64,000 nucleotides of DNA from Flavobacteriaceae bacterium (GTDB taxonomy: Bacteria > Bacteroidota > Bacteroidia > Flavobacteriales > Flavobacteriaceae): the NCBI GenBank assembly GCA_026988355.1, contig JALSLK010000023.1:1-64000 (forward strand). Reading direction: 5' to 3'. The notes below the pieces were generated by a model. The model searched no databases. It worked only from the letters and a program-made list of their open reading frames with translations, and had not been told where the DNA came from. The position numbers and the translations under genes were made by a program. Each line of letters begins with the position of its first letter. The first letter of the stretch is position 1. Positions 1-8,749 of the stretch are shown piece after piece.

Positions 1-145
1 TTTCTTTTAACAGAATTGATTATCTTAGCAAGAAACTAATTATACAAACTTTAGTATTGTTGTTTAATAACTTGATGAATCTTCCCCTTATTATCTTGTA
101 TTTATTCACAGAAGTATAGTATTATTTGAAAGAAAAATATTTTTG

Positions 146-178
146 TTGAAAAGCTTGCATACTATGAGAATACCTTTG
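146..178 (+). promoter_or_regulatory. Candidate promoter before the repeat array
   Basis: TTG at 146-148 and TACCTTTG at 171-178 with a 22-bp spacer fit the Bacteroidota promoter pattern (TTG, then TAnnTTTG). A transcript starting near 185 would run through all tandem copies into the gene at 1018. No gene is visible in 1-208. The call rests on motif and spacing only. Confidence 0.4.
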
Positions 179-208
179 TAATGAGATTAAAAATCTAAAA
201 AAATTAAA

Positions 209-1017
209 CTACGAAAAAACAACACCAAAGTTAATGTAAGAAGCGTAGTGTTAATACGAGTTTAAAACGAAAATGAGAAACAAATCAATAATAGAATTAA
301 TACCAACCAACTATAACCAACTATAACCAACTGCAACCAATTGTAACCAATTGCAACCAATAATGCCAATGTAAAATATCTACAAAAAGGATAAATTAAG
401 AGTGAATCTACGAAAAACAACACCAAAGTTAATGTAAGAAGCGTAGCGTTAATAAGAGTTTAAAACGAAAATGAGAAACAAATCAATAATAGAATTAATA
501 CCAACCAATTGTAACCAATTGTAACCAATAATGCCAATGTAAAATATCTACAAAAAGGATAAATTAAGAGTGAATCTACGAAAAAATAACACCAGAGTTA
601 ATGTAAGAAGCGTAGCGTTAATAAGAGTTTAAAACGAAAATGAGAAACAAATCAATAATAGAATTAATACCAACCAACTATAACCAACTGCAACCAATTC
701 TAACCAATTGTAACCAATAATGCCAATGTAAAATATCTACAAAAAGGATAAATTAAGAGTGAATCTACGAAAAAATAACACCAGAGTTAATGTAAGAAGC
801 GTAGTGTTAATAAGAGTTTAAAACGAAAATGAGAAACAAATCAATAATAGAATTAATACCAACCAACTGCAACCAATTCTAACCAATTGTAACCAATTGT
901 AACCAATAATGCCAATGTAAAATATCTACAAAAAGGATAAATTAAGAGTGAATCTACGAAAAAACAACACCAAAGTTAATGTAAGAAGCGTAGCGTTAAT
1001 AAGAGTTTAAAACGAAA
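209..1017 (+). repeat. Four tandem copies of the leader and start of the 1018 gene
   Basis: Four direct repeats, plus a fifth that is the gene itself, each begin near 'ctacgaaaaa' and contain the same leader followed by ATG and the codons for MRNKSIIELIPTN. The ATGs lie at 273, 471, 640, 829 and 1018, giving periods of 198, 169, 189 and 189 bp. Most of the length difference comes from the number of 10-bp units of the type taaccaattg (6, 3, 5 and 5 units). Copies 1, 2 and 4 stop after 17 codons and copy 3 after 26. In the fifth copy the unit run is broken and the frame continues for 185 codons. This looks like repeated unequal exchange at the gene start; the short frames could act as upstream ORFs. 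Confidence 0.9.
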
Positions 1018-1575
1018 ATGAGAAACAAATCAATAATAGAATTAATACCAACCAACTATAACCAACAATACCAATTATCAAGGCGAGTACTATCTAAATT
1101 AGACATTAACTATACCAATATGGTAAAACATCGTATAAAGGGTGTAAAAAGGGCAACATGTACAATAAGAACCATACAAAACAGAATTAATGTACTAAAA
1201 GATGCAGGAATCATAAAAAGATACAAGTTTCGAGGTAATAGAGCATCGGTATTAATGGAAATAAATCCAAGTATTTTAACAATTTATGATGTAAATCCGT
1301 ATAATTGTAAAACTAACAATCAATTAGTTAACTCGATTGGTGTGAAAAAATTACATCATATTAGTTCTTATAAATTTAGTAATACTAAAATAGGTAGATT
1401 ATGTAATCCAATAAGATACAACTATTCCAATTTAAACAAATACGATAAATTTACCATCGTAGAAAAGATGTTAAAATCTCCAACAATAAAAAACTCTCAA
1501 GAATATAAAAACTCTAATTGTATCTTGTTTTATGATACGATAACTGGTTGCAAATTTTATAGAGTAAGATTGTGA
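1018..1575 (+). CDS. Winged-helix-like protein of unknown function
   Basis: The protein has 185 aa and is basic. Residues about 48-75 (TIRTIQNRINVLKDAGIIKR) read like a winged helix-turn-helix of the kind found in replication or phage-type DNA-binding proteins. The remainder is Asn/Lys/Tyr-rich with no family I recognise. The start is identical to four truncated heads upstream, and codons 12-17 lie within the 10-bp repeat that varies in number, so the 5' end of the gene is a recombination hotspot. It may be a remnant of a mobile element or plasmid-type Rep gene, with the taaccaattg units acting like iterons; that is speculative. It converges on the HlyD gene. Confidence 0.55.
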   Translation: MRNKSIIELIPTNYNQQYQLSRRVLSKLDINYTNMVKHRIKGVKRATCTIRTIQNRINVLKDAGIIKRYKFRGNRASVLMEINPSILTIYDVNPYNCKTNNQLVNSIGVKKLHHISSYKFSNTKIGRLCNPIRYNYSNLNKYDKFTIVEKMLKSPTIKNSQEYKNSNCILFYDTITGCKFYRVRL

Positions 1576-1644
1576 AAAGTGATTTATTAAAAATAAAAAA
1601 CCCATTAATCATTAATTAATGAGGGGAAATTACTATGAAAAAGA

Positions 1645-1667
1645 TTAATTAGTCATAGACTAATTAA
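1645..1667 (+). terminator. Hairpin between convergent genes
   Basis: A perfect 10-bp stem (TTAATTAGTC / GACTAATTAA) with an ATA loop lies between the stop at 1575 and the HlyD stop at 1708. No strong U tract follows on either strand, so terminator function is plausible but not certain. Confidence 0.45.
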
Positions 1668-1707
1668 CTTTAAGCAAATATACATTTTTTCTTTAAAGAA
1701 TATACTT

Positions 1708-3012
1708 TTACCGATGAAGAACTTTTTTAAACTGATAAAAAAAACGGTCTATCAATCTCAAATCTTCTGTGATAATTTCGGCTATTCCTTGCATTTCTTG
1801 TTTAAAAATTATTTCTTGGTTGTATGAGGTAATCAAAGTTTTTGGTAAAGTAACATCTACCAAATAAAAACCATCTTTATTGGGTATTAAAGATACATTT
1901 TTCACAGTTCCTTGAAGCATTCCAAATTCATACTCTGGATAGTTAGCTAACTTGATATTTACTTTTTGTCCGATTTTTATCTTACCAGAATTTTGTCTTG
2001 GTGTTTTTAGTTTGGCTATAAAATTAGAATTATCTGTCGGAATTATGGTAAAAACCAAATCTCCTTGTTTTACCCTTTGATTTTTATCCCAAATGCCCAA
2101 AAAAGATACTTTTCCATTTATTTTTGATTTTAGTACGTATTGTAGTTCCCAGTTTTTAATACGTTGTTTAAGTTGATTTAAGGATTGAATTACATTTTTT
2201 AACAATATCATTTCTTCTTTTGTTCTACTTATTTCTGTTCCTTTAGATGTTTTCTTTGCATTACTTATACTTTCTCTTAATTGAGAAGTAGATGCACTCA
2301 TTGTTTTAAAATTGCGTTCAAATTGTAAATACTCTAATTGTTTATTATCGTATTCTTGTGCCGAAATCATTCCTTTATTATACAAATTTTTATTTCTAGC
2401 CAAGTCTTTTTTCTTAAAGTTTAGTTCTGCTTTTTGTATTGCTTTTTGCGATTTTAAATTAATTAAACGTCTATTTAATTCCGATACGGTTATTTTGTTT
2501 GCTAAAGCATCATTGGCAAAAGGCTGTAATTCTATATTTAATCTGTATTGCATGTAGGCATTTTCAAATAGTGAAAAATCCGATTCTAATTCTCCTAAAA
2601 ACAATACTGGTAATTTATCTGTTGGAAAATAGAATGTTTCTTTATGTTTTATTTTTAAGGTATCTAAAACCGATTGTAATAGTATAACATCTTTATAATT
2701 GGCTGTATTTTCTATTATTGCTAAATTTTGATTGTCTTTTACATTTTGATTATCTTTTACAAAAATGGCATCAAATTTACCTGTGGATTTTGCATATTCT
2801 TTTTGTGGTGGTATTTCTGTGGTAACTAAAACTTCTGAAGTAATAATATCTGGATATTTTACAAACCAAGATATTGCCAATAATAAAAGTATTAATGCTA
2901 AAAACAGAATACTTCCCCATCGTATCATCCAATGTGGTACACTTGTTAGTATTTCTTGTACTTCTTCGCTTCGGAGTTCTAGTTGTTCAAGATGTTTATT
3001 TTCGTTACTCAT
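1708..3012 (-). CDS. HlyD-family periplasmic adaptor of the peptide exporter
   Basis: This is a 434-aa membrane fusion protein. It has a short cytoplasmic start, one membrane helix (about residues 29-50), a lipoyl/barrel half-motif, a long coiled-coil hairpin (about 160-270, rich in Lys, Glu and Leu) and a C-terminal beta-barrel segment. It should link the C39/ABC exporter in the inner membrane to an outer-membrane channel. It starts 13 bp after the transporter gene and is the last gene of the grasp-with-spasm operon. No TolC-like gene is in the window, so the outer-membrane partner must be encoded elsewhere. Family assignment is firm; the cargo is inferred from context. Confidence 0.88.
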   Translation of the reverse strand: MSNENKHLEQLELRSEEVQEILTSVPHWMIRWGSILFLALILLLLAISWFVKYPDIITSEVLVTTEIPPQKEYAKSTGKFDAIFVKDNQNVKDNQNLAIIENTANYKDVILLQSVLDTLKIKHKETFYFPTDKLPVLFLGELESDFSLFENAYMQYRLNIELQPFANDALANKITVSELNRRLINLKSQKAIQKAELNFKKKDLARNKNLYNKGMISAQEYDNKQLEYLQFERNFKTMSASTSQLRESISNAKKTSKGTEISRTKEEMILLKNVIQSLNQLKQRIKNWELQYVLKSKINGKVSFLGIWDKNQRVKQGDLVFTIIPTDNSNFIAKLKTPRQNSGKIKIGQKVNIKLANYPEYEFGMLQGTVKNVSLIPNKDGFYLVDVTLPKTLITSYNQEIIFKQEMQGIAEIITEDLRLIDRFFYQFKKVLHR

Positions 3013-3025
3013 TTTATCCTATGTA

Positions 3026-5215
3026 TTAACTTCCTAATTCCAATTGATTTTTAACCAAATGGTAATAATTCCCTTTTCGTTTTATTAGTTCTTGATGGTT
3101 TCCGATTTCTACTACTTTTCCGTTATCTAATACTACGATTTGGTGTGCATTTTTAACGGTGCTTAGTCTATGTGCAATAACTAAAACCGTTTTGTTTTCA
3201 AAAAAAACATGTAGTTTTTCCATAATTGTTTTTTCATTATTGGCATCTAATGCACTTGTTGCTTCGTCAAAAAATAAAAAATTAGGATTTTTATATACTG
3301 CTCTAGCAATTAATAAACGTTGTTTTTGTCCTGTACTTAATCCAACGCCTTCCATTCCGATTTTTGTATTGTAAGATAATGGTAAACTCTCTATAAATTC
3401 TCGAATATTGGCTACATTTACGGCATGTGCTAACTTTTTTTTGTCGATATAATCTACACCTACTGCAATATTATTGGCAATATTGTCATTAAATATATAT
3501 CCTTCTTGCATTACTACGCCACATTGATTTCGCCATGTTTTTTGAGAAATATTTTTCAAATCGTAGTTCCCTAGTTTTATTTGTCCATTATTCGGCTCGT
3601 AAAACTTCAATAAGAGTTTCATTAAAGTTGTTTTTCCACTTCCACTAACGCCAACGATAGCTGTTATTTTATTGGCTGGGATATGTAAATCTAATTCTTT
3701 TAATACTTCTACTTCCGAACCAATATATCGAAACGATACTTTTTCTAGGGTAATAGCTACGTCCTTATTTATTTCCGTTATTTTATCGGTGTCTTGTTGC
3801 TCTTCGTCTTCTTTGTTGTGAATCTCAGACAATCGCTCTAAGGAGATTTTTGCATCTTGTACTTCTCGTATAAAATTTATTAGCTGTGCTATTGGCGAAT
3901 TTAATTGTCCGACGATATAAGATATTGCCAACATCATACCTAGTGTTATATTGCCATCTATTACCAATTTAGCAGATAATATACTGATAAATATATTTTT
4001 AAATTCATTTATAAAATTTGAACCTACATTTTGGTACTGGTCTAATGCTAATCCTTCAATAGAGAGTTTAAATAATCTTGCTTGTAAAAACTCCCACGAC
4101 CATCGTTTTTGCTTTTCGGCATTGTGTAATTTTATTTCTTGCATTCCGTTGATGAGTTCGATTACTTTACTTTGTTCTTGGCTTACTTGCGAAAAACGTT
4201 TGTAGTCTAAATCTCTACGTTTTTTTAAAAATAATATAATCCATAAGAAATATAAAAAGCTACCGATTAAAAAAATGGCAAATATTTGTAAGCTGTAATA
4301 TGCCAATACAAAACTAAAGACGATTAAATTAACCATCGAAAACAATACATTTAAACTAGAGGTTGTAAGTATTCGCTCTATTCGTTTGTGGTCGTTGATA
4401 CGTTGTAATATATCTCCTGTCATTCTAGTATCAAAAAAGGCTATTGGTAAGTTCATTAGTTTGATAAAAAAATCAGATACTAAAGAGATATTAATACGTG
4501 TACTTAAATGTAACAATATCCAACTTCGTATTACTGTAATAGCTGTTCTACCGACAAATAATGCCAATTGTGCGAATAATATTAAATATATAAAATGTAT
4601 ATCTTGGTTTTTTATACCAACATCTACCACACTTTGCGTTAAAAATGGTAAAATAAGCTGCAATAAACTTGCTGCTATTAAACCGATAACCAATTGCCAT
4701 AAAAATTGCTTGTATTTTAATACATATTTACTTAGAAATGTAAATCCGAAGTTTTTTTCTTCTTTGTCAAATTTGGTAGTATAAAATTTTGGTGTGGTTT
4801 CTAAAAGTAATGCAATTCCCTCTTCTGTGGTTTCTGTGGCATTGTTACCTATCCAATATTTTAAAAACTCTTCTTGATTATATTTTAATAAGCCATGTGC
4901 AGGGTCGGATATGTAAAATACTCCTTTTTTTATTTGATAAAGTACCACATAATGGTTTTTATTCCAATGTAAAATACATGGTACTGGTGCTTCTAATAAT
5001 CGTTTTAGATTTATTTTTATTCCTAGACTTCTAAAGCCTATTTTTTCCGCAGCTTCACTAATACCTAATAAACTGCTTCCCTCTCTTGTGGTTTCGCTTA
5101 GGTTTCGTAATTCACGTATACTAATACTTCTTTTATGGTATTTTGTGATTATTTTTAAACAAGTTGCTCCACAATCTTTGGATTCTAACTGTTTGTAATG
5201 TGGGAATTTTAACAT
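3026..5215 (-). CDS. Peptidase-containing (C39) ABC exporter
   Basis: The protein has 729 aa in three parts. The N-terminal C39 cysteine peptidase (about 1-130) shows Gln9 and Cys15 in KQLESKDCGAT, a His in HWNKNHY and an Asp in the following DPA. A six-helix ABC membrane domain (about 170-460) follows. The nucleotide-binding domain has Walker A GVSGSGKTT (about 523), signature LSTGQ, Walker B FLFFDEATSALD and the H-loop AHRLST. Such proteins cut leaders after a double glycine and export the core. Both candidate precursors in this island (7429-7692 and 15026-15238) have a leader ending in GG, so one exporter may serve both. The ATG lies 1 bp after the gwsS stop. Confidence 0.92.
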   Translation of the reverse strand: MLKFPHYKQLESKDCGATCLKIITKYHKRSISIRELRNLSETTREGSSLLGISEAAEKIGFRSLGIKINLKRLLEAPVPCILHWNKNHYVVLYQIKKGVFYISDPAHGLLKYNQEEFLKYWIGNNATETTEEGIALLLETTPKFYTTKFDKEEKNFGFTFLSKYVLKYKQFLWQLVIGLIAASLLQLILPFLTQSVVDVGIKNQDIHFIYLILFAQLALFVGRTAITVIRSWILLHLSTRINISLVSDFFIKLMNLPIAFFDTRMTGDILQRINDHKRIERILTTSSLNVLFSMVNLIVFSFVLAYYSLQIFAIFLIGSFLYFLWIILFLKKRRDLDYKRFSQVSQEQSKVIELINGMQEIKLHNAEKQKRWSWEFLQARLFKLSIEGLALDQYQNVGSNFINEFKNIFISILSAKLVIDGNITLGMMLAISYIVGQLNSPIAQLINFIREVQDAKISLERLSEIHNKEDEEQQDTDKITEINKDVAITLEKVSFRYIGSEVEVLKELDLHIPANKITAIVGVSGSGKTTLMKLLLKFYEPNNGQIKLGNYDLKNISQKTWRNQCGVVMQEGYIFNDNIANNIAVGVDYIDKKKLAHAVNVANIREFIESLPLSYNTKIGMEGVGLSTGQKQRLLIARAVYKNPNFLFFDEATSALDANNEKTIMEKLHVFFENKTVLVIAHRLSTVKNAHQIVVLDNGKVVEIGNHQELIKRKGNYYHLVKNQLELGS

Positions 5216-5216
5216 T

Positions 5217-6296
5217 TTATTTTTTTATCAATTCTTGCATGTTGTAAAACGTAATTGCCTTTTGTTTTAGAGGATTTGTACTCCATTCTTCCCACTTATT
5301 TGTATATGGACTATATCCACATTTTAAAGGTTTGCTATACTTGTCATTAGGATTTTCTATATATGCTCTACAATCGGTACAAATATATCTAAACTCGCAG
5401 TCTTTGCACACCTTTATTTGGTCTTTGGTAATGTTCCAATATTTTTTAAAATCTTTATGGTTTAATGCCTGTTCTAGTGTCGTGTCTTTGATGTTACCAA
5501 AACTTTGTTTCATGGATGGGCAATTTTTTATATTGCCGTTAATATCTATGGATATTTTTTTATTTAAACATGAATTATGATTCATTGCCTCAAACACTTT
5601 ATCTTTATTAATACTAAAATATTCATTTTTAATATTACCACAATTATTAAAAGAATATATTTTAGATTTTAAATAATTTAAGCTAAAAAAAAGTTTATTG
5701 TTTTTCTCTGAAATAGATTCTTTAGGCGAATCTGTAAAAGTTATAGATACTACTCGCAAGTAGCGTTGACTTAATTTTTGTAAAATAGAGTTAGTCAAAT
5801 ATTTATTATACTTTAAAGTCAATTCAATTGAAATAAAAGCTGTTTCTTCAAATTGGTCTAATAATTTTATTAAATTTCTTGTGCTAATTATTTCATAAGA
5901 TAAAATATGAATACTATTACATCCTAATTTTTCTAATTGACTTATAATAGATTTTAATGATAATTTATTAGTGTATTCAATTATAATATTTGATATTTTT
6001 TTTGGTAATGAAAATTTAGTATCAATTTTAGGGAAAAGTTCAAGTTCTTCATATGAACACAAAAAGGCGTAACCATTTTGGAGTAAATAATCTATATATT
6101 CAGTAACTATTTCTCTTTTAGACTTGCCAAAATTGGAAATAACGTTTTCTAACGATTTTTTAGCTAACAGTTTATTAATTATAAATACTAATTCATTGGG
6201 TAGGAATTCAGCTTTATTAACTTGTAAATCTATAATTAAAGTACGATTTACACCTTCTACTAAAATACAATTAGCAAATAATTTAAAATATTCCAT
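5217..6296 (-). CDS. gwsS: Grasp-with-spasm system SPASM-domain peptide maturase
   Basis: The protein has 359 aa with a C-terminal SPASM iron-sulphur region: Cys243, Cys259, then Cys297, Cys300, Cys306, Cys309 and Cys326, with Cys219 possibly also belonging. The N-terminal half has only isolated cysteines (10, 80, 126) and no CxxxCxxC, so the canonical radical-SAM cluster motif is absent. The gene sits in the operon order precursor, ATP-grasp, small ORF, this gene, C39 exporter, matching the grasp-with-spasm family pair. Its start overlaps the upstream stop as TAATG, implying translational coupling. Its role in graspetide maturation is not established; a scaffold or peptide-binding function is possible. 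Confidence 0.82.
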   Translation of the reverse strand: MEYFKLFANCILVEGVNRTLIIDLQVNKAEFLPNELVFIINKLLAKKSLENVISNFGKSKREIVTEYIDYLLQNGYAFLCSYEELELFPKIDTKFSLPKKISNIIIEYTNKLSLKSIISQLEKLGCNSIHILSYEIISTRNLIKLLDQFEETAFISIELTLKYNKYLTNSILQKLSQRYLRVVSITFTDSPKESISEKNNKLFFSLNYLKSKIYSFNNCGNIKNEYFSINKDKVFEAMNHNSCLNKKISIDINGNIKNCPSMKQSFGNIKDTTLEQALNHKDFKKYWNITKDQIKVCKDCEFRYICTDCRAYIENPNDKYSKPLKCGYSPYTNKWEEWSTNPLKQKAITFYNMQELIKK

Positions 6297-6487
6297 TAAA
6301 TAATACGTATTATATCCTTATAAAAGGGAATTATTTTTAAATTACCATTATATCGTTTGTTATATACTTTTTTGTAAATAATATCTTCTTCTTTGGAAAT
6401 ATTATTTGTTACTTTTTCTAATGATTGTATGCAAATGGAAAGTATTTCCTTTTCATTTCTTATTTGATTTAATATTTTATCTTTCAT
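6296..6487 (-). CDS. Small 63-aa protein inside the grasp-with-spasm operon
   Basis: A 63-aa Lys/Ile-rich ORF lies between gwsG (3-bp gap) and gwsS (TAATG overlap). It has no signal peptide or cysteine cluster, only one Cys, and an N-terminal half likely to form an amphipathic helix (MKDKILNQIRNEKEILSI). I do not recognise a family. Tight coupling on both sides argues that it is translated. It could be a leader-binding or structural partner of gwsS, or simply a spacer ORF. It is not a second precursor by eye, since no Gly-Gly leader is present. Confidence 0.6.
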   Translation of the reverse strand: MKDKILNQIRNEKEILSICIQSLEKVTNNISKEEDIIYKKVYNKRYNGNLKIIPFYKDIIRII

Positions 6488-6490
6488 TTC

Positions 6491-7429
6491 TTAACTTGAT
6501 AAAAAGTTTGCTATATGTTTCTCAATATTGTAATTACATGGATATGAAGTCATACCAAATTGACCAATAGGGTTAATTTCTAAAAAGAATATATTATTTG
6601 TTGTCTTTTCAACAATTAAATCAATAGACCCTGAGTTTATATTTAAAAGAGATGTTAATTTCAATAATTTACTTTTTATTTCATCGGATAAAATATATGG
6701 TACAGTTCTAGAGGGTTTCTTATTATCATACCTTCTAAAATCTATCATAGTTTTTGAATTAGATTGTGAAAAAATAGCCATACTCCAAAATCTCTTTTCT
6801 AAAAAAAATACACGTAACTCATATTTTTTAATAATTTCTTGCTGGAATAATGAAGGGAAAAAGGTATTGGGAATTTTGTTTAAATCTTTTTTTGTTATTC
6901 TATTCGTATATGAAATATATAAATCATTATTTTTTCTGTTTTGAAAAGAATTTGATTGTAAAATTCCTTTTGTAATAATAGGGTGCTTAATTAATATCTT
7001 TTCTACATCTTGTTTATTATCTAAAAGATATGATTTTGGAACTAACATATTAACTTCAGAGGCTAAATCACTAACAATCAATTTGTTTAAAAAAATTGTA
7101 TCATGAGTATTTAATTTTTTGTTTCCAATTACTTTATTTAGATATTGATTAAGAGTTTCTTCTTCTTCAACACTATACTCTCTTAATAAATCAATATTAT
7201 TTATTGCTCTTTTTTTTATGCTAATTTTACCACGTCTATACCAATAACTTTTTATTAAATTTACATCAATGATAGAACCATTAACCTTAATAATTATCTT
7301 TTTTAGATTAAAGTTTATATTATAGTCATCTTCTAAATTAATCCTTTTAAATGGTCGGTTATAAAATAATAACCAATCTATTACATCATTAGTACTAAAA
7401 TCATTAGCCTCTGAAGAAATTAATATCAT
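6491..7429 (-). CDS. gwsG: Grasp-with-spasm system ATP-grasp peptide ligase
   Basis: This 312-aa ATP-grasp enzyme belongs to the group that forms side-chain ester or amide links in graspetides (microviridin-like RiPPs). Visible signs are the N-terminal MILISSEANDFSTNDVIDWL, which recalls the MvdC/MvdD and GwsG type, and the C-terminal metal-binding segment FFLEINPIGQFGMTSYP. The start overlaps the precursor stop as TAATG. The expected substrate is the peptide at 7429-7692, linking Ser/Thr to Asp/Glu side chains. Enzyme class is confident; the number and position of links are not predictable here. Confidence 0.88.
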   Translation of the reverse strand: MILISSEANDFSTNDVIDWLLFYNRPFKRINLEDDYNINFNLKKIIIKVNGSIIDVNLIKSYWYRRGKISIKKRAINNIDLLREYSVEEEETLNQYLNKVIGNKKLNTHDTIFLNKLIVSDLASEVNMLVPKSYLLDNKQDVEKILIKHPIITKGILQSNSFQNRKNNDLYISYTNRITKKDLNKIPNTFFPSLFQQEIIKKYELRVFFLEKRFWSMAIFSQSNSKTMIDFRRYDNKKPSRTVPYILSDEIKSKLLKLTSLLNINSGSIDLIVEKTTNNIFFLEINPIGQFGMTSYPCNYNIEKHIANFLSS

Positions 7430-7692
7430 TATGAATTATAAACACCTTCTTGATGCACACCATCAGCATCTATAAATGTTACAGAACCCTTAACATGACC
7501 TTTGTTTCCTCCATCTCCATAAAACCAATCTTCATGGTCAGAGGAGTGACCAAAACCACTGCTCTCGTTAGTGTGAAATCTTTCATGTTTCCACGTCCCA
7601 TCCCCTCCTCTAATAGATAAGACTTCTCCTTTTTTAAGAGATGAATCTGAATTCAATTTCTTAAACTCTTTAATTGAAATTAATTTTTTCAT
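7429..7692 (-). CDS. Graspetide (grasp-with-spasm) precursor peptide
   Basis: The 87-aa peptide has a leader of about 30 residues ending in LSIRGG, the double-glycine cleavage site expected for the C39 exporter downstream. The core (31-87) is rich in Gly, His, Asp, Glu, Ser and Thr, for example TNESSGFGHSSDHEDW, giving many donors and acceptors for omega-ester or amide links, and has no cysteine. The stop overlaps the gwsG ATG. The 63-bp gap to the upstream stop at 7756 holds no consensus -7 box that I can see, so it may be read from upstream. The precursor call rests on position, leader and composition. Confidence 0.82.
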   Translation of the reverse strand: MKKLISIKEFKKLNSDSSLKKGEVLSIRGGDGTWKHERFHTNESSGFGHSSDHEDWFYGDGGNKGHVKGSVTFIDADGVHQEGVYNS

Positions 7693-7755
7693 AATTATAA
7701 AATTTGTTTAACCTACTCTCTAACTTCTTTTTATAACAATTGCATTTCGGTTTTC

Positions 7756-8562
7756 TCAATTGTATTTCATGTTTATTGTATTTAACTTATCACAAATATT
7801 TAGATGTTTTTTTTTATAATGCATTAGCATTGAATTATAAAATTTAGGTGTTGTTTCACCTTTATTAATAAAATCATATATTTTTGGTAAAAAATAATTA
7901 ATTTTGATAGAATCACTAGTATGTCTCAAAACAGATGATAACATTACATGCTTTTCATCTACCCAATAATTTCCAATCATTCTATGATTTGGGTATCCAT
8001 ATTTTTCAAAAACTTTAATCAATAATTTTTCATTAATTTCATCAATTGAATCTAACTTTTTTAATTTATCTTTTCCTCTATATCCTCTTCTATATAATTG
8101 ATCTCTTTCTACCATTTTAATAATATGCTTTCTTAAAGACATATTAATTTTTTTTAAATATCGTTTTCTTAAAATCTCAATATATTCTTTATCTATGCCC
8201 GATTTTATATAAGTTTCATATAAATCATGATTCTTATATTTTAGAGGCGTATCATCATATCCACATTTTTCAATTAAAAATTTAACAGCTTTAAATCTTG
8301 AAAAGCATTGATTTGATAACTCTGCTGCTCTCACATAAGTCACATAAGAATTATCTTCAATAGCTATATCAGTTCCGTACTTATCATATAGTTTTTTTAG
8401 TAAAAAATATGCTTGTTCATATTTTTCCTCTTTAAAATATTCATAAGCTTTATGTCTTTCTGGATAATATTCTAAAAAATTATTAATATCTCTCTCTTGA
8501 GATTGCGAATATGATAATATTGATATATTATAAGCTAAAAAAAACAAATATAGATGTTTCAT
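7756..8562 (-). CDS. Secreted protein with DUF6624-like domain (1 of 3)
   Basis: The protein has 268 aa with a signal peptide (to about residue 20, ending YSQS) and a TPR-like helical first half. The second half carries a pattern I associate with DUF6624: DQLYRR, an Asp/Asn-containing helix, KYGYPNHRMIG and a late His. The function of this family is unknown. It is one of three neighbouring genes sharing the 'KYG(Y/F)P' core, placed between the graspetide precursor and the subtilases. That position suggests an accessory or self-protection role, which is inference only. Confidence 0.6.
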   Translation of the reverse strand: MKHLYLFFLAYNISILSYSQSQERDINNFLEYYPERHKAYEYFKEEKYEQAYFLLKKLYDKYGTDIAIEDNSYVTYVRAAELSNQCFSRFKAVKFLIEKCGYDDTPLKYKNHDLYETYIKSGIDKEYIEILRKRYLKKINMSLRKHIIKMVERDQLYRRGYRGKDKLKKLDSIDEINEKLLIKVFEKYGYPNHRMIGNYWVDEKHVMLSSVLRHTSDSIKINYFLPKIYDFINKGETTPKFYNSMLMHYKKKHLNICDKLNTINMKYN

Positions 8563-8618
8563 TGAAAAAGTAGGTATAATTAAGTATTATAAAAGTATAT
8601 CTTATTTCTATCTCTGAC

Positions 8619-8638
8619 AATACCTAATTATAGGTATT
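8619..8638. repeat. ATACCTA-type hairpin, copy 1
   Basis: AATACCTA, a 4-nt loop and TAGGTATT form a perfect 8-bp stem, followed by a T run on the plus strand only. The same hairpin occurs at 24786-24813 and 55203-55230. The lanthipeptide-side genes run on the other strand, so termination of the local operon is not obvious. The rest of the 187-bp gap between 8562 and 8750 shows nothing else. Confidence 0.6.
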
Positions 8639-8749
8639 TTTTGAATATGTAAAATATGTATATTTATCAATATCAGTGATTTATATTTTTTTTCGACATT
8701 TAAGTTTCATTTTTGTAGGCTAAATTAAATTTTAAAAACTTACTATTTA

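Noticed and set aside
209-1017. CRISPR-like array
   Set aside because: Units are 169-198 bp, nearly identical along their full length, contain a gene start and have no unique spacers.
6296-6487. Second precursor peptide
   Set aside because: There is no Gly-Gly leader end and no Ser/Thr plus Asp/Glu-rich core.
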